Assembly: GCF_963678635.1 (NCBI RefSeq)
Contig: NW_026971629.1
Location: 1-64,000, forward strand
DNA length: 64,000 bases
Origin: Symsagittifera roscoffensis
Lineage: Eukaryota; Xenacoelomorpha; Acoela; Convolutidae
Direction of reading: 5' to 3'
The position numbers and the translations under genes were made by a program. Shown here in pieces: positions 17,917-31,033 of this stretch. The first letter of the stretch is position 1, and every line of letters starts with the position of its first letter. The notes under the pieces are model-generated. The model did not search any database and was not told where the DNA came from. It saw only the letters and a list, made by a program, of their open reading frames with translations.

Positions 17917-18190
17917 ACCTTTTGATATTTTCATTCATTCGAACAGAAATTCTATCCACACTCGCACAGCTCGCCCACGAAGAATTGTTTAAAATAATGA
18001 ATTTCAGTTTCAAGTTTTCACACTCAACAACTCTAACATACAATAACATGTTTCAAACTTTCCTTTAACCCGGTTGGAAAGGAATCATATACTAAACAAA
18101 ACTAACCAACGCAGCTTACTAAATACCACAAATCATAGAATAACAGCATGACTTAGAAAAGGAAACCAACGGTACCCAAACCGGATTAAC

Positions 18191-18545
18191 CCAGTTTAAA
18201 ACTGGATAATTTATTCTTTTGAAGACTATTACAAAGTCTTAGAAAGAAATAATAAAACACAAAAAAATCGAAAGACAAACCCATACCACAAACAATTTGC
18301 TTTTTGGAAAAAGTACATAACCAACAAGACATAAGTAAAACCACAACAAACCCAACATAAAACGTTGTCACATAACAGGACCCCTCACAAACACCGCATG
18401 AAATCATACTCCCACTCCTGGCCTAACCCACCAGGAAAGGACGTCCTGAGCATGCTCTATAGCCGGCCTAACCCACCGCGCTACATCCACGCTTTGTGAC
18501 CACACCTTTATTTTTAATAAGAGCTACTCAAGGGTGAGTAACTCT
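18191..18545 (+). other. Cluster of hairpins and palindromes upstream of the 3' LTR
   Basis: The cluster holds four structures. First is a near-perfect palindrome, CCAGTTTAAAACTGG (18191-18205). Second is a 6-bp hairpin with TCCTGG and CCAGGA arms (18416-18436). Third are two abutting perfect 10-bp palindromes, AGGACGTCCT (18438-18447) and GAGCATGCTC (18448-18457). Fourth is a 10-bp stem with one mismatch around AAGGGT (18520-18545). GGCCTAACCCACC is repeated at 18420-18432 and 18465-18477. Palindromic loops are typical of retroviral dimerisation sites, though those are usually 5'. Confidence 0.55.
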
Positions 18546-19124
18546 TCAAAATAACCGAACTAAAACAAAAAGCTTTTGTGAAAACAACTAACTAAAATCA
18601 TTATAAAAAAATATTAAACTAATAAAAGTTTTATAAAATGTAAAATCACATGATGCAATATATAGATCAGAATACAACACCAAGGACGAACATCAAAAGA
18701 CAAGACGACCTCACTACACTCGAGAGAGAATGACCAACTACAATCGATATGCCGCTCACAATCACAACTCAAAGGATTTAGAGTACGACTTGACTTCGCA
18801 GAAAAGGACTTCATTGAACTAGACCAATGACCACCTCGATGTTCAAGTATACGTACAGATCCGAGTAACCAGGCATCCCCTCCACGCACAATCTCCACGC
18901 CATTCCCAAACTAGATCATACACAAAAGAAGTTCTCCACGCAGAACAGAAAAACCTGACATAGCCAACCATTCTGGAATCAGAACTGACTTTGTTGCAGA
19001 GACTCAGTCGTTGTCACAAGAAGAAGCGAAAGAAAATTATGATGTTCGCCAAATACCAACGTCCATCATCCACCCTTGAATTACAGAAGAACTGTTCTAA
19101 AAAACTCTGTAAAACCCGGATGGG

Positions 19125-19534
19125 TGAAACCTGATCTAAACTATATTTTATGATTGGATAAATTAAATGTTTTACCAATGTAAAGTATTTAATATTAACC
19201 AATCATGATCCATCTAACTAACAACCCACTTATTTGTAAGTGCTGAAGTTACTTGTAATTTCAGCAACAGAGAGATTTGAATTTAACTTAGAAATTAGTT
19301 GGACTCTCCCGAGCACTTCAGCAGCCGCAATAAACCAGTATACCCTAGATCTATTGAGCCTAGCAGAGACTAGTTAAACAACCTGAGACTAGATAGTATA
19401 AGAGTAAGATTAGGATCGGTATTAGACTAAGAAGTTGCACGAATCTATCCGGCCGAAAATAAGATAGCGTGACGAGCAGACGGTGTACCCTATCCGAAAT
19501 TACTCTATGAGTTATACACCCCAGTCATAACTCA
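19125..19534 (+). repeat. 3' long terminal repeat (LTR)
   Basis: This 410-bp copy is identical to the 5' LTR apart from A19267, where the 5' copy has C826. The poly(A) signal AATAAA lies at 19329-19334. Downstream sequence (CTGGTATGG) does not match the six bases before the 5' LTR. Confidence 0.93.
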
Positions 19535-22500
19535 CTGGTATGGCCACACTCATTATAGGACAATAAAACAATTACTTATAATTTTGCAGTCCTTTTTTGT
19601 GACTACAATGTAACCAAAAATTGTCATGATGTTTATTTTTTGCTTATGTACACTTTGCTCTTGTTACTAGAGTAGCAACTTGAAATGAAAAAACTAGAAT
19701 TAAATTCGAGATTTTAATAATCGGTAGCTCTTTTTCTTGAGTTAAAATCAAGATTAGATCATTTTGCAGATATAGTACTTCAACCAACCCAAACTTGTTG
19801 GGTATTTATTCATCATTTGGAAAAAGATTGCAAGTATTTTTGAGCAAATCAAGGCCGGCGTAACTGAGCGGAATGAGCAGCCGTAAAAAAGCGACTTCCA
19901 TTTACAACAAATTGTTTAAAGAACTGCATGATCAAGTTTTTTTGGCGACAGGTTTAACTTTTCACCTTTCCTAAGATTTAAGAAATCAGTTCGAGTTGGC
20001 ATAAAAAACTTTGAGATTAGACTTTAGACAGGCCGGGGTCAAATTTAATTAACTGACAGATTTTTTCAAAATAATTTTTTTCATCTGTTTGGCCTTATTC
20101 TTTCGAAAAATTTATTTTGGGCTGTTAATCCCCAACAAACTTTTTTTTTGAGACCAGGGAAAACTATTCAGGCAAAACGTGGATGACATGACAAAAAAAG
20201 TTGAAAAAGAAAATGGAGCAAGGTTTACAGGTTATACAGATCACCTCTGCATATTTTGAGTGCAAAGTTGCGTTATACGTAATGTTAGGTACATTTTGAC
20301 CCAATACAGACCCTTTTTGAGACCAAGTTACGTTAAACAGGCTCATGCAAATAAAAATTAACAATTATAAAATCAGCGCTGAGGTACTTGACCTATGATT
20401 TGACCACAAATGGCTTTCCATCCACCCTTTGAAAAAGCTTCGGTTGATCAAACTCGAATCAGTGGTTGAACAGTGTCAATATGAGGCAAACGTTGTCGAA
20501 TAATGAGCGGATCAGGGTCAAAGATAATCTAGAAGGGTCAAATCAAGGTTCAAACAGGGTCGAATTATGGGTCGTGTAGGGTCGAATCACGGTGAAACAG
20601 GGCCCAATATGGTTAAAAGTTTTAATTATGAACAAATCGAGCAGAAAAAGTCTAGTCAATCAAACACTTCCGTCAGAGTGGTTCCTTGAGCGACCATCAA
20701 AATTGAAAAGGTGTTTACTGCAACCTCATAACTTAAAGAGGAACCCTGTAGAATTTTGAGAGATGTAGGGACCCCCCGCGATGATGAAAATAAGTTTTCA
20801 GAAAATCACATCTGTTCACCATTTTCTTTAAAATTTTATCAGAATAATTCATGCAGAAATGGAATTTTTTAAGTAAAATTAGATGTTATCATTACAATTT
20901 GTTTTTATTTCAGAGACAAAATGATTGTTTAGGTCAAAAACTACCCTTCTATATAATAGTGTTCAAAGTTGAAGAGTTTCTGCTTAAATAGAACAACGCC
21001 CAAAAAATTACAAAATCCGGGAAAAGATCAACAAATTCTCACAATTTTCAACATTTTTCGACAAAAAAGAGCAAAAATGAAAACTGACATAGTTTTAAAA
21101 ACAAGATAGAAAACGGACATCATTCAAAACAAATTATTGGAACGGATATAATTCGATTACTTCGCTTGAATCATTTGTCGAGAACCTCATAACGGGGTAA
21201 GCACTTCATCGACACATATTTTACACATTTCATTGCCCTAAGATATTTGTATATATGTAGCAGAAACATTTTATGCAGCAAAATATGGAAAAAATACTCA
21301 ATTCTATTCAATATAAGTTTTGATACGTTAGAAATTAGTTGTGGTAAGTTTTTTTGTTACGGAAAAAGTTTACTTTGAAAAATATGCAGAGTAGTTATAA
21401 ATTCAAACTCAAAAGGTCTTCTTGTGGTCCATATAATCTAAATTGCACGTGTGTGGCACTTGGAACCATCTGGATATGCCTTTGATCTTTATGGCACCTG
21501 AGAGTACCATGTTCATATGCCCCGCCCAATTCCTTTTTTGTAAGATAAGGCTCACTTAGTTTATGCTTTTAGCGATTATCTCACCCGCTAGTAGTTAGAA
21601 GCACCGTCAACATATTCAAATTCATACCATTTGATCATAATTTTTGCGGTTTGTTTTCCAGGCCAGGGATGTAATTTCATTTTCTCAGCAAAATTTTCAT
21701 GCTAAAATTTGATTTAAACGTTTTATTCAAAATATACGTTTTTTTTTCTATTATAATATTTTTATATTACATTTCTCAAAGAAAATCACAGAAGATAATT
21801 TATCGGGCTACTTCAAGTTACTTCAAGCCATGGTTTGTAAGATAGGCAATATTACTGAGCAGCAGTCAATTAAATATTTCCATATTTGTAACTGTTGCAA
21901 AAATCTTACAACAAATGATATTATGGCATAATATATTGCTTTTGGCGTTGTATATGTAGCTGGTAAAGTAATTCAAATTTCAAATTTCAAAATATTTTGA
22001 TATTTCAAATGATATTTCAAAAGTTTTGCCTTTTTCAATGAGAAGCGGCTGCATACACCAAAAAATTAAGCAAAAAGTGGAAGGGAGTTAGAGCTCGTAT
22101 TTATCAAGACCAATGGAAAAAAAAGAACCACAAAAAGAAAAGAAAAAGAAACAGGTCTTGCTACCTGATTTTAATCCCCTTTCCACTTAAAGATAGCAAA
22201 AAATATCAGTGATCAAAACGCTTTAATAAAAAAGACACACAAGAGAGATGTTTGAGCAATGTGGACAGACAAATAAAATAAACAATCAATGAATTACACG
22301 AGACAAGGTTTTACCTATGATAGTTTTAACTAAAATGAAAAGGAAGAAAAATCAGTTTTTTCCGCTGCAAAACAGAAAAAATGAAAAAATTTAAATAGCA
22401 ATTTATCAGCTATGTTTTAACTAAGTTTTCCATATTTCTAAAATAGGTTTGAAAAGTTTTTTATACGAACAGGATATTAACAGAGAGTTTTTTACGGTAC

Positions 22501-23114
22501 ACGTTGTGCTGTTTCTTGACGAGATTTTGAATAACGTTCTCATCCAACTCGAAAAAGTAAATAAATAACATTCTAAACCCGTGCTTCAGACAGCTCAAAG
22601 ATTCTTTTGTTTGTTTTCATTTTTCTAAAATTAGGACTCTTATTCAGTTTTGTCCCTTGTTCTGTTCTCTCTCACTAAAAAGTGCCTCCTACCATTTTCA
22701 AAGAAAAAAACACAGTCTCCATAGAAAGCTCTGGTATTTCTCGAAGTCATCAAAAACAGTTTTGTTGGCGGTGCCGGATATAAATGTTCCATATTAAAAC
22801 ACAGGCTTTGCATAGGTGTTGTAAATTTCAAGTAGTTGTCGTCTTGTTAAACTTTTTCCTTTTATACAGAAGTGAAGTGCTTTTGCCGTTTTTTTTTCGT
22901 AATAAGAACAACATGTTCTTCAATTTTTTAATTGACCAGAAAAACCAAGTCCAGGTAGTTATACAAAGAGCTTTGATCTGATATACTCTTTCCAAAACCG
23001 ACGAATTGTATTTTTTTGTTACCAAAAAAAAACTTTTTGAATTATTGCTATTTCGGGTCTGTTTATTCATTGCGGACTAATTATCTGACAAAAATTACAA
23101 CGTTTGCATGAATT
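19535..23114. other. Non-coding AT-rich stretch with a short GGGTCGAAT-type repeat patch
   Basis: I see no gene here. Around 20511-20620 is a degenerate repeat with the core GGGTC(G/A)AAT recurring every 15-25 bases, resembling the patch near 61.85-62.2 kb. The rest is T-rich intergenic or intronic DNA. Confidence 0.5.
20511..20620 (+). repeat. Degenerate GGGTCGAAT-core repeat, copy A
   Basis: The segment holds several variants of GGGTCAAAT, GGGTCGAAT and AACAGGG in close succession. The same word structure reappears at 61850-62205, so this is probably a dispersed satellite-like family. Confidence 0.5.
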
Positions 23115-23699
23115 AGAAAAAATATGGGCTCAGGACAGAACCTTGGGACACTCCCTATGATGAATTATGTAGATTTTGTTGATTGTTTCAGATAAACATA
23201 GTTTGAGGTCTTTCAGCCAAGTTTGATATAAGCAAATTATATACTGGCCAGCGTAGTCTGTAGTTAAAACATTTTGTTAAGAACAAATTGTGAACAATTT
23301 TGTCAGAGGCTTCAGATAAGTCAAAAAAAAACATTCTGTGTCTGCTTTTTCCCCTTCTATCTTTACTTTCCCAAGAGACTTAGCTTTTTCTGATAAATGT
23401 TTCGCAGGTCTGAAAAAGTGTGTTTTTTTTCCAGCACAATAATCAATTGTTTTTAATTTTTTTTCAATTTATTACTGGACGATAAAAGAGCAATCAGCTT
23501 TTGACCCCTTATTTTTGTATAATGATAGTTTTTTAGCAAATTTCAGACAAGATGGGAAAACGTGTTCTTTCTTAGCGCTATTGTTAGACAGAGGATTAAA
23601 ATTGTAAAACATTTGCCTCATATAGTGGTGAAAAATCGTTAAATTGGTCCGTAGATAAGTTGGACTTTTCAACTGAACTTTTTGAAATTCATATTTCAA
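23115..23699 (-). pseudogene. Decayed LINE reverse-transcriptase fragment
   Basis: Read on the minus strand, the right-hand part encodes VFPSCLKFAKKLSLYKNKGS, resembling the LINE RT block 'P..LK.A...P.YK.G'. Further along, DLSEASDKIVHN resembles the D-L-S-K-A-F-D-x-V-x-H block. GVSQGSVLSPYFF matches the canonical GVPQGSVLGPLLF block. The order is correct for a non-LTR RT, but stops (for example after FI and before GVSQ) and frame changes interrupt it. The FADD catalytic block was not found. It is an old relic, unrelated in detail to the intact LINE at 42.7 kb. Confidence 0.65.
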
Positions 23700-26600
23700 A
23701 CTTTTTATTGCTTTTTAAAAGTTATTTTTGTTATTGGTTTGTTTATTTGTTATCTGGTTTGCTATAAAGCAAGCTTTTATGATACAACAATAAAGAATTT
23801 GAATTTAGTTCGTTGCTCTCTATGAGCAGCTCGTCAAACCTTATCAATTGGTTTTTTAATTTTTTCAGCTTTAGTAACAAATTTGTTTTCGTATTAGCTT
23901 GATATCTTGATTTATCCATGTCTTACCATTTCTTTTTTCAACTTCATTCGATTTCAAAATATCGATTTTTCCGTTTCTCGATTACCCCGTTCATGCAAAA
24001 AAATTTGAGCTGTTTTCAAATGGTCAAAATTGTTTTCAATAGTGTGCAGTTTCTTTAGTAGCCAAAAAACGAAATTGTCTTTGGAAATTGTTTTCCTTTT
24101 ATCAAAATATTAGTTTTTTTTTCTACTGTTTTCATTTTCACAATGGAAAGTCATAGTAATAAGATCACTGATTCAGTATTTGGCTTGTTTTCAGCCTAAT
24201 TTTTATCATTTTATATAAAAAAAGGCCCTTTCAGGGATTTGGGAGAGTTCAGATAATCAATTTGGTCGACTAGAAAAGGTTGACAAAAACATCGTATTTT
24301 GTTTTAAAAAACTGCCTTCTCGTAAAAATCCTAGATCCGCGTGTAACTCGATGCAGTAATTCGCTAGTTTGCCAAGTCTAAGCAATAAATATGGCGGATT
24401 TTTTTTTGTATCACAGATAATTATACGCTCTCCGATGTACAACATACCAAAAATTGTTTTGAGGTCTTAATTTCCCGACTGAGATGATTATGAGTCCACT
24501 GAGAAATAAGCTGATTTGTTGAATTTTCAATGCTATCCCTGGTTGTTTTCTGAATTCGTGGGAAATAGCTGACCTTCTAATTGAATCTAAATTACAATAA
24601 AAAAGAGCATAGAGGTTGGAACGAAGAAAAAGTTATTTTGATAACAGCTAATATTACCGAAGAAGGAAAAAGTGGAGATTATAAAAATTGAAAACCTCTT
24701 TTATCTGATCCAATTATTTTTTTTCCTGCAAGTAACTTTTAACGCCCTTCATTTTCAACAAAAAAGGTAAAACATTTATTAATTGAAAAGAGAGACAAAA
24801 AAGTCATTTTTTATAGCCTCCAGCGAAAAATATTTATTTACGCTGCTTCAGCAACGTGGATGGAAAATGCCTGATCTGAAAGCTTGATAATCTAAGTGGA
24901 TGATTTTATAAGATCAGCTTTTTTGGTATATGAAGGTCAACTCGGGCTCATAACGGCTTTCATTTATGGAAAACTGTTTGAGTTCTTCTTTAAAATCTAA
25001 TAAGAGCTGGTTCGGCTAGTCTTAGTTTTATAAATTTACAGAAGTTGTGAGTTTTGAATCGACGTGTTTTCTCAATTTTTTCACAGAAAGAGACAATACG
25101 CTGCAAAAAACTTACCATGCAATTTAACGCTTGTTTTTGTAGGGTATCGGGGGAAAAACACTTTCATCGTATCTGCCGTTCAATTGTGGAAACTTCAAAA
25201 GGCAACGAACTTATCGGAAAAAAAGAAAAATAATAATTCAGCAGAATTGAAAGCTTTGTATGTTTCTGTTGTATGCAACGGAAATCTTCAAGTATTTAAA
25301 AAGAAAGCAAAGTTCAGCAAGATTCTGACACAAAAAATGCCAAGCATTCCGACGCAAGTGTTTTTATTAGAACTGTGAAAGTATTCATATTCTAAGAACA
25401 CTTAATTTTACAGAGAAACAAGATACGCTACCAATAAAGGAGAACCCAAACTATACATAAAAACAGTAAAAACACAAGTTTTTTTCGATTGGTGTTTTGT
25501 CAGTTCGTAACAAAAAACACACAAGTTGAACTTGATTTTTTTGAAAGTAGTTGTATTTTTGGACAGCAGGTAAAAAACTAATAATTAATTGAAAAAGATT
25601 GAAAAACGATCTTTTTGAAATTATTTGAAAGTTTCAAATTCATTTTTTAACAACACCATCGACGTTGACATCAGAACTTTCAAGTTTAAATTAAGTCAGA
25701 ATTCCTTTTGTTAGGACAGCATCTTAACTCGGTAAACAAGGAAAAACCAACAAAAAATATTAGTTCAACCATCAAAAACTTTAACTGCAATACACAATTT
25801 ATGGCTTCTAGTTTTTCTAGTTTGAAGAGCAATGAAAATCAAACTTGATTAGCAGTCAAAAACTGCACAAATTTTTTTTTTTATCAAATGCAAAAACTGG
25901 ACTTAAAAGGTTTGAATTTTACCAGTTGCAAATTATCCTTCAGCCATTTGCTTATTTGAGTGTTTTTCATTTTTGGTAACTTAAAATTTTTTTGATTTTT
26001 TTTGTTGAGCGCCACTTTCAGCAGTTTAGTTTCCTATGATTGCGTTTAAAGCATGTTGTATACTGTGAAATATAGTTTTTTTAGAAACCCAAAACAGACT
26101 TTTCCCTTACTCATCTTTTGAATAAACGGCTCTGACGTTTACAAAAACTTCTCGTTTTAGCATGAAATCCTAAAGATACAAAACATAAAAAACAAATGAA
26201 AAAGTTCGTTTTTTGTCCAAATCTTCATTGTCAATTAATTTGTATCTTTTTAGTATTGCATTCATTGTTTTAAATATTTCATCTGAATTCGATTTGCCAT
26301 AATTCCTGGTCTTGGTTTTTTTTACACCCATGATACGCGTTATTAGAATATTGATGAGTTGTTCGCATTAGTGATCGCATTAGTTGTTCGCATTAGTAAA
26401 CTGACCGAATAGGCGGTTTTAAATTTCCATAACTTCAAAAATAAATTTTCTTTTGATATTTTGGAAGATTCATTGAAATTCACGACCAATTTTCAGTGGG
26501 CAAGGGAAGTTTATTTCTCATTGACTGAAAATAAAAACTACTAGCTAAAATTTGGTAAACTGAATACCATTCAGGAAAATAATTGGCTGAGCTCAGTTTT

Positions 26601-29600
26601 GATATCACATAAATTACTTCATGTCTTTTTGGCAATACTGAAGTTTAAACTTAACAAAGTTTGAAAATTGGTCGCAAACGAACAGTATCATTACTAACAA
26701 ACTAGTTTTTTGCTCCCCAACAGGTTGCCCAAATTAGTGACAAAACTTGAACGTTTTTTAAATTAAATCTCTTGATTAAAAAATCAACATTTTTCTTTTG
26801 AAAAAAAAACTTTAAAAGTAAAAACTTACGGAAATTTTAAAAATCTTAGACGAATAATTGAGCCCTCGACTACTTTGTTGAAATGTAATTTTGCAGTACT
26901 TGAAAGCTGGCGATATGTTACCTTGATGGTAATTTTGAGTATAGTGCATTTTTCAAATTTGAGAACCATTATGCATAATCTAAACATTTCACTTTCACTC
27001 AATTGTACATGCTACTAAGATAGTTTTTTCGAATAAATTACTCTGCCATTTTCGTTCGAAAATCCAAGTTTTACACTTCTTTTGCCAAAATTTTGGGTTT
27101 CTTCAACATTTTAAATATTAATTGAAATACAAGTACCGATCCAGCTATTTAACTTGAACCTTTAACCTATTGTTGTATATCATCGAAAGCTTTTGATATT
27201 TTCTTAATAAAAATGGGTGACATTTCTTTTATCCCACTCTGGGGTAAACATTAAGCATGACTGTATTTATAACGTGCTCAATAAGGAATGGATAATCAAA
27301 ACTTTGAAAAAAACACTTTTCCTAAAAACATGGTTTGCAAATATATATTACTGTTTTTTTTATTTTCTACAGATCCAAAGCTCACTTTTAGACTTTTTTG
27401 TCTGTCAATATTGCAATTAGGCGAATGGAAGTTTAAACAAACAATATTCACAATAAAACGCTGATATTTCAGAATCAGATAATCTGCTTTGTTTGATTGC
27501 GCTTTCGTAGTTCCTTTCATCGTGGATTTGAAAATTGCACTGAATTTTAAAATTACTGTTCAAAAGATAAATTTACTTAACGGAAATTGATAAATTTCGC
27601 TACTTCTCATATCTCTGTAGAATGTTTCTTAGAAACATTAGTACATCAAAGCAAAGCTATTTCAAACATTTCAGGTTGAACAGCAAATTTTTGATGATTG
27701 AAACTACTCATTTTTTATTAGAAAGACTAATTTCTTTGAGTTCATTTCATTAATCATAAAAAATTAAGGAAACTGACAAAAAGGAAAAAATGAACAAACT
27801 TTGAAAATTAGAACTTGCATACAATTTTTTTTCTTTGGTCAAGCCCTGACTTACAAAGTATCAGTCAGCAGAAATCATGATTTGAGCCGTCTTAGCTATG
27901 AAAATTTTATTGTTTTAGGTTAGATAAATAAACTGCAGAAATTATTTGAACACCGAGTTAAAAGTTAAACAGTTATTTTTTTATTATTTTGTAGAGGGCA
28001 TTATCCCAAACTCAGGCAAGTAATTTCTACACACAATTTTAGTTTTTGCATAATTCCTAGAAATAATTTATTAATTGATATTACTGAAACAAATTCAAGA
28101 AAAGGATGCTGGAACTAATTTTCAATGAGTACTCAGTTGCTGTGCCAGCGAGATGCCGATTATTTTATAGCTGTTCAAAAAATTTTTGTATAAGAGAAGG
28201 ACAAAGATTACGTACACCTTTTTGGCAGATGTTTTCATCGAATCAGCATTGGCCTTTACCACAGAATATGGCAATTAACCGAGAGCACATGAAAAAAGTC
28301 GGAAAAAAAGTAAAAATAATCTAAAACATTTAAATAATGTGCACCAAACAAAAGCAGAGCCTTGAATTTTTCGACGGCCTTATAATGTATATGAAATAAA
28401 GTCTATGAAATTTTTCATTTTTAAAAATATCTTGAAATTTTTGAAAATAAAATTAGATTTTTTTTAGTTATTATTAAGTTTCCCCAAACGCTAATTTAAG
28501 CACAAAATAATACAAAAATTGTTCAGACTTTCGTAACGAGAGTAGCAAAATATATGTGCTCGGGTGTTTTTTTTTCTTGAGGCAAATTTCGACCTCTTAA
28601 CTAGCTTTTTTTGACAAATGTCTTGAGTTTAAATGTGAAAAATTTTTTTACCTGTGATTATTTTTGGTAAAGTGGTTGTTTAAACATTTCTATTTTGGCC
28701 ATTTTGAGACAATTAACGAGCTATTTATCTCGCGCTATTAACGCGCAGGCGGGGACTTAATCCGTATTAGAAATCGTTCCAAATTGGTAGAAGGAAGCTT
28801 GTTTGCCATAACTGATTTGTTACTAGGAGCAAAATTTATCACTTTGTTTTTTAAATGGCGTATGGGGGATCATTTTCACAAAAAATCTCGAACAAAAAAA
28901 AATTCATTACGAGGTCAACTTGTTTAGCTTGTGAGTTGCAAGCAGATTCTGTAAATAGGACGCGTTTGTTCTTCTTTTGTTCTATCATTTTCTATGATCG
29001 TTCCGACAAAGTTTTAACATGTTCAAAGATTTGTCTCTGAAATCCAGGAACATAGAGACACACAACTGTAAGCCTTTTCATTTTGGCCTCGTAAAGTTTC
29101 GTTTTGTTTTATTACATATAATTTTTTCTTGTTATACTGATCCATAGACCTTAAAAGGCAGTCGGAAGTTTCAGGGTTTTGCCTTAATATGAGATGTCCG
29201 GTTTTTACTTTAGTATGATTTATTTTACCGCCTGTGCGTAATAAGATTGGCAATTTTGAAACCCCCATAAGATTACAACCACAAGTGAAACTTTTCAGCC
29301 GAGTTTGAGCTTAAGACATTAAAGAATAATAAGAGAGTCATCGAATAAGGAACCAATAATAAATAACAAACGATTAATTTAGCAATATTTTTTTTTGAAA
29401 TCCCCCTCCCCCACCCGCTATGCCAAGTACAAAAAGCGGCTCTTAGCACGTTTCACATGTTTCGCCTCATTTCATATTTGAACTATTTATGAGCTTATAA
29501 CCAGCAAGGAATATCTCGCGCATTAATTGTCCCAAATTAGACGAACTAGCAATTTTCCAAACCCCATAATTTTACAAAAAGTTACCACAGGTAATTTTTT

Positions 29601-31033
29601 TTCTTCAAAAAAAGGATCACAGCTAAAAAATTATTAGGTCAGAACATCACTAGATGGTATTAGAAACTTCGCTCAAAAAGACTAGCTAAAAATATAAATA
29701 AAAGATGCTGTGCTTTCTTTGCGTGTTTTCAAGTAAGTTAGTTGAACTATGTTATGCATTTTTCAATGCGCATATTTAGAAAATGAAACTTCTATTTCTT
29801 TTTTTGTCCATGTTCATATTTCGCGATATATTCGAACTGCTTGGCTTTTGGCCTTCAAAAAAGTATAAATTCCTCTGCATGAAATTTACATCATAATTGA
29901 GGGAGGATTTATTTTTAAATAACTCTCATTTTGAAGCAGTTTGTTATCAGTTAGATGTGGAAACAAAATGAGAACAGGATAGAATAGCCCACAGTGGTCA
30001 GCTTAATCTATTACTCTTTTTTATTTACACCTTCTAACCCATTTGGTTATGACTTTGGGGCTTAGAGCAAATTACATTTGTGGGCCGCTCATGTCCATTT
30101 TGCAAATTTTTGTCCAGAGTTTTCAATTTGTCTTTTTTGTCCTTACTCCAGCGACTACAAAAAGCGTCAATTCACTGAAATTATCCTCTTCCGAGCCTCT
30201 ATGCAGTAATTCTAATCTTAAAATGTTATAACTAAAAATTAGAGCGGTTCTCTTATGTTGTTTTTGAATGAGAAGGCAGTTTTGAAAAAATAAAGATTTT
30301 TGGCGGCAGTTTTTAGGCCAATCAAATTTCACAGGCGACTTTTTTTTTAAAAAAGATTTCTTTCAGACCATTTTTCAATATGTTTTGACGAAAAAATCAT
30401 AACGCCTTTTCGGCCCAGGCTTTTCCTCAAATTTAAAGTTTATTGACGCCAAAAGCACCGTAGAAATCAGGTCGAAATAAAACAGATGTCGTTAAATAGT
30501 AACAAAATGGGGATTCTTCAGGTAGACATGGGTCTCTTTTATCGCTTTCCCCGATTTCCTCTCTTAAATCTGCTACTGAGCACATTTTGAGCGTTCTAAA
30601 AATTTGATTTCTACTATCATAGTTTTTGCTTGATACTTTCAATCGACTTTTTACCCATTTATTACACATAAATTTGTTTTCAACTTTATAAAGTCAGCTT
30701 TAAGAATTCATCGGGTTCAAGTGTCTGAACAACATGACGTATCAATACCCTTGAGAATAAATGATGTTGCGTATATTCAATGCCTGCATTCTTCGACCTA
30801 TGGTACAATTGGGATTAGTCATTCTCTTCATTTGCATCTTATATCTTGTATCAAAACAGAGACAAGTCAGATCAAAATGCCAATTGATGAAAATTTTGCT
30901 GTCATTTTGTTTTGTTTCTTCTCAGGAATTACCATTTTCCCCATAAGACACCAATTTTTGCTTTTTGTAGTATTTATTCCCGTTAATCGTTTTGCTTCCT
31001 AGAGCCTTAGGAACTCGTTAAATTTCACCGCTG
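23700..31033. other. Gene-poor AT-rich stretch
   Basis: More than 7 kb of T/A-rich sequence holds no convincing exon, RNA gene or element. Open frames of 60-104 codons (for example 25064-25378) have no domain-like pattern. The DNA looks like long intron or intergenic sequence. Confidence 0.5.

Larger units (their letters stand above)
17565..19124 (+). other. Long 3' non-coding region of the retroelement
   Basis: This stretch of about 1.56 kb between the last ORF and the 3' LTR lacks a plausible gene. It begins with CAG|GTAAGT (17565-17573), with a T-rich TTTCTTTAG at 17638-17646 as a possible acceptor. Further on are four copies of GCAGTAAAT, several hairpins and two adjacent 10-bp palindromes. 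The polypurine tract before the LTR is weak (GGATGGG, 19118-19124). The density of structure suggests RNA export, packaging or dimerisation roles; that is inference. Confidence 0.5.
684..19534 (+). mobile_element. Giant, young Ty3/gypsy-type LTR retroelement with env-like and accessory ORFs
   Basis: The element is 18,851 bp long and bounded by two 410-bp direct LTRs that start TG and end CA. The LTRs differ at only one aligned base (C826 versus A19267), which implies a recent insertion or recent homogenisation. The order LTR, primer-binding site, gag, protease, RT, RNase H, integrase, env-like ORF, LTR is that of an errantivirus-like Metaviridae element, since integrase lies after RNase H. 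The size is unusual, because typical Ty3 elements are about 5-9 kb. The excess comes from a 1.2-kb leader, a long Gag N-terminus, four extra ORFs around env and a 1.5-kb 3' non-coding region. No target-site duplication is visible. Gag and Pol are out of frame at a 19-bp duplication. No extra gene is recognisable as a known captured host gene. Confidence 0.93.

Noticed and set aside
19118-19124. GGATGGG as a strong polypurine tract
   Set aside because: It is short and interrupted by T, so it is mentioned only as a weak candidate and not annotated separately.
25064-25378. 104-codon plus-strand frame starting MFSQFFHRKRQ
   Set aside because: No domain-like pattern, conserved motif or convincing splice sites; likely chance in AT-rich DNA.
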